Program-made: the position numbers and the translations under genes | The notes under the pieces: model-generated | Told to the model about the DNA's origin: nothing | What the model saw: only the letters and a program-made list of their open reading frames with translations | Database searches by the model: none | Assembly: GCF_900100695.1 (NCBI RefSeq) | Contig: NZ_FNCF01000005.1 | Coordinates: 300,228-364,227 of the forward strand | Direction of reading: 5' to 3' | Length of the DNA: 64,000 nucleotides | DNA from: Klenkia brasiliensis | GTDB taxonomy: Bacteria > Actinomycetota > Actinomycetes > Mycobacteriales > Geodermatophilaceae | In this document: positions 60,839-64,000 of the stretch, piece after piece | Layout of the letters: the number at the start of each line of letters is the position of its first letter | How positions within the stretch are numbered: position 1 is the first letter of the stretch

Positions 60839-62210
60839 CCACGGCTGACCACAGCTCGACCGTGACCGGGGTGGGTGCCGACCAGGCGCCCACCCCGGTC
60901 GCCGTCGGGCGGACCGAGGTGCTGGACGTCGACGAGGTCGGCGGGCGCGTCGAGCGCACGGAGCTGCCCGGGGGCCTGCGGGTCATCACCGAGCAGATGC
61001 CGGGCGTGCTGTCGGCGACCGTCGGCATCTGGGTCGGCGTGGGCTCGCGCGATGAGACCCCGGGGCTGGGGGGTTCGTCGCACTTCCTCGAGCACCTGCT
61101 GTTCAAGGGCACCCGCTCGCGGACGGCGCTGGAGATCGCCACGGCCATGGACGCCGTCGGCGGTGAGATGAACGCCTTCACCGCCAAGGAGCACACCTGC
61201 TACTACGCCAACGTGCTCGCCAGCGACCTGCCGTTGGCGGTGACCCTGCTCGGTGACCTGGTCACCGATGCGCTGAACACCGCCCCGGACCTGGAGTCCG
61301 AGCGCACGGTGGTGCTCGAGGAGATCGCCATGCGCGACGACGAGCCCGCCGACGCCGTGCACGACCTGTTCGCCACGACCCTGTTCGGCGACACCCCGCT
61401 GGGCCGGTCGGTGCTGGGCACGGTCGAGTCCATCGAGGCACTCACCCGGGACGACGTCGACGGCTGGTACCGGAGCCGGTACTCGGCACCCTCGATCGTG
61501 GTCGCCGCCGCCGGCCGGGTGGACCACGCGCAGGTCCTGGACCTGGTGCGCGCCGCGTTCGGCGACCGGCTGGCCGGCGACGTCCGGCCGGACCCGCTGC
61601 GCACCGGCGACGACGGCGTGCCCGGCACGCCCGCGCACCGGACCGGCCTGATCCACCGGCGCACCGAGCAGACGCACCTGCTGCTCGGGTCTGTGGGGCT
61701 GGGTCGGCTGGACCCGGCCCGGTACGCCGCCGCCGTGCTGGACGCCGCGGTGGGGGGCGGCATGAGCTCCCGGCTGTTCCAGGAGATCCGCGAGAAGCGC
61801 GGCCTGGTCTACAGCGTGGGGTCCTCGCTCACCCACTACGCCGGCAGCGGGGTGTTCTCCGTCTACGCCGGCTGCGCCCCCAAGCGCGTCCCCGAGGTGC
61901 TGCGCCTGGTGCGCTCCGGGCTCGCGGAGGTGGCCGCCGACGGCCTGCGGGACGACGAGGTGGCCCGGGGCATCGGGCAGCTGAAGGGCGGCCTGGTGCT
62001 GGGCCTGGAGGACACCGGGTCCCGGATGAGCAGGATCGGCAAGAGCGAGCTCTCCTACGGGGAGTACCTCCCGGTGCGGGAGGTCCTGGCCCGGCTCGAG
62101 GCGGTGGACACCGCGGAGGTGCGCGCGGTGGCCGCGGACCTGCTGGCCCGGCCCACCGCGCTGGCCGTGGTCGGCCCCTACCGGGAGAAGGACCTGGAGC
62201 GGCTGGGCGC

Positions 62211-62214
<4 letters not shown>
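60835..62214 (+). CDS. M16 family zinc peptidase (mitochondrial-processing-peptidase-like)
   Basis: A 459-aa pitrilysin-clan peptidase with the inverted zinc motif HFLEH (83-87) and a downstream Glu in the [13 protein letters not shown] region as third ligand. The C-terminal half has the inactive-domain fold with [17 protein letters not shown] 60835 overlaps pnp. The pnp-M16-dapB order is conserved in actinobacteria; the biological substrate is unknown. Confidence 0.94.
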
Positions 62215-63409
<1,195 letters not shown>

Positions 63410-63572
63410 CCCCTCCGGCGGGGGAGCGGAGCGGGCCGGACACGCCCGCGACACCCCGCCGACACGTGACCTGCCTCCCAGACCGCTCCGGCTCGGAACT
63501 CGCTGACCTGCCCGTTCGCCCCGGGGGCACCCCCGTCGGACGACGGACGGCCACTCGGGGGACCCCCCGGGT

Positions 63573-63601
63573 TTGACGCGCCCCGACCCGTGGCGTAACT
63601 T
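63573..63601 (+). promoter_or_regulatory. rRNA operon promoter (sigma-A type)
   Basis: TTGACG (63573-63578) and TAACTT (63596-63601) are separated by 17 bases, the optimum. The -10 is imperfect (3-4 of 6). It is the best promoter visible in the window. A CGGGGG/CCCCCG dyad (63556-63569) lies directly upstream. Upstream of it, 63410-63555 is GC-rich spacer without recognisable features. Confidence 0.75.
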
Positions 63602-63832
63602 TCTCTCTGCGCCGGGGACGACCGCGAGGCCGGGCCCGAAGCGCCGAGCAGGACAACAAGCCGAGACATCGAAGGCCGGGAGGCCGGGGTTCTTGCGCGT
63701 CCGCTCTTTGAGAACTCAACAGCGTGCCGAAAGTCAGTGCCAATTGTTTGACCCCTTGAACTTTTGGGTTCGGGGTTTCTGGATTGATGATCGAGACTGT
63801 CAGGTCTTGGTTCTTGGTCTGGGTTGAATTCA
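63602..63832 (+). ncRNA. rrn leader with antitermination/processing elements
   Basis: About 230 bases between promoter and 16S. TTTGAGAACTCAACAG (63707-63722) is a sequence typical of actinobacterial rrn leaders, with the dyad TTGAG-AA-CTCAA at 63708-63719. A stem CCCC..GAAC / GTTC..GGGG occupies 63752-63775. The last ~130 bases become markedly A/T-rich compared with the genome. The partner strand of the RNase III stalk would lie past the right edge. Confidence 0.65.
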
Positions 63833-64000
63833 TCTACGGAGAGTTTGATCCTGGCTCAGGACGAACGCTGGCGGCGTGCTTAACACATGCAAGTCGAACG
63901 ATGAAGCCAGCTTGCTGGTGGATTAGTGGCGAACGGGTGAGTAACACGTGGGCAACCTGCCCCCGGCTCTGGGATAACTCCAAGAAATTGGTGCTAATAC
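63833..64000 (+). rRNA. rrs: 16S ribosomal RNA (5' end, cut by window edge)
   Basis: The universal start GAGTTTGATCCTGGCTCAG begins at 63841; by analogy with E. coli, the mature 5' end is about 8 bases earlier. GACGAACGCTGGCGGCGTGC, the V1 helix (AAGCCAGCTTGCTGG) and GGCGAACGGGTGAGTAACAC follow. Only about 168 bases are present. The V1 sequence looks like Geodermatophilaceae, by memory rather than by search. Confidence 0.97.

Overview
This 64-kb window is chromosomal DNA of a very GC-rich actinobacterium. The start of a 16S rRNA gene enters at the right edge. Its V1 region and the gene order (rpsP-khpA-rimM-trmD-rplS-lepB, rnhB-DUF2469-yraN-comM-dprA-xerC-whiG, rpsB-tsf-pyrH-frr-cdsA, rlmN, dxr-M50 protease-ispG, rimP-nusA-ylxR-infB-rbfA-DHH-truB, ilvE-ribF-rpsO-pnp-M16-dapB) suggest the Frankia/Geodermatophilus side of the phylum, probably Geodermatophilaceae. 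That placement is an inference, not a computed one. Coding density is high, with many 4-base stop/start overlaps and frequent GTG starts. I see no tRNA, insertion sequence, prophage or CRISPR array.

Layout. 1-9.9 kb: the start of a PhoD-like phosphatase gene (minus strand), ftsY, a Ni/Co permease (minus strand), the nitrogen-sensing set amt-glnK-glnD behind a GlnR-like box, then ffh and an amidohydrolase. FtsY and Ffh are the two GTPases of co-translational membrane targeting. 9.9-25 kb: proS, the S16/L19 ribosome-maturation cluster, lepB, an unusual LuxR-type regulator, rnhB, DNA uptake/processing genes (comM, dprA), an inserted FRG-domain gene, xerC and the sigma factor whiG. 25-38 kb: rpsB-tsf-pyrH-frr-cdsA (translation, UMP kinase, phospholipid synthesis), RNA methyltransferases, and dxr / M50 protease / ispG, which supplies two MEP isoprenoid enzymes. 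38-43 kb: a lipoprotein penicillin-binding protein, an Nramp-like transporter, and a ferritin-like protein with a lipoprotein. 43-53 kb: the nusA-infB transcription/translation operon through truB. 53-63.4 kb: small metabolic genes, ilvE, ribF, rpsO, pnp, an M16 protease and dapB. 63.4-64 kb: rrn promoter, leader and the first part of 16S rRNA.

Most of the window is conserved housekeeping DNA. The parts that stand out are a response regulator whose receiver has lost every phosphorylation residue and carries a Cys/His tail, with a 13-bp-arm inverted repeat upstream (16.26-17.12 kb); an FRG-domain gene between dprA and xerC; two genes that appear to start at CTG; an Nramp-family transporter without the metal-binding motifs; and several structured leaders (rpsB, pnp, rrn). 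I found no clearly new multi-gene system and do not claim one.
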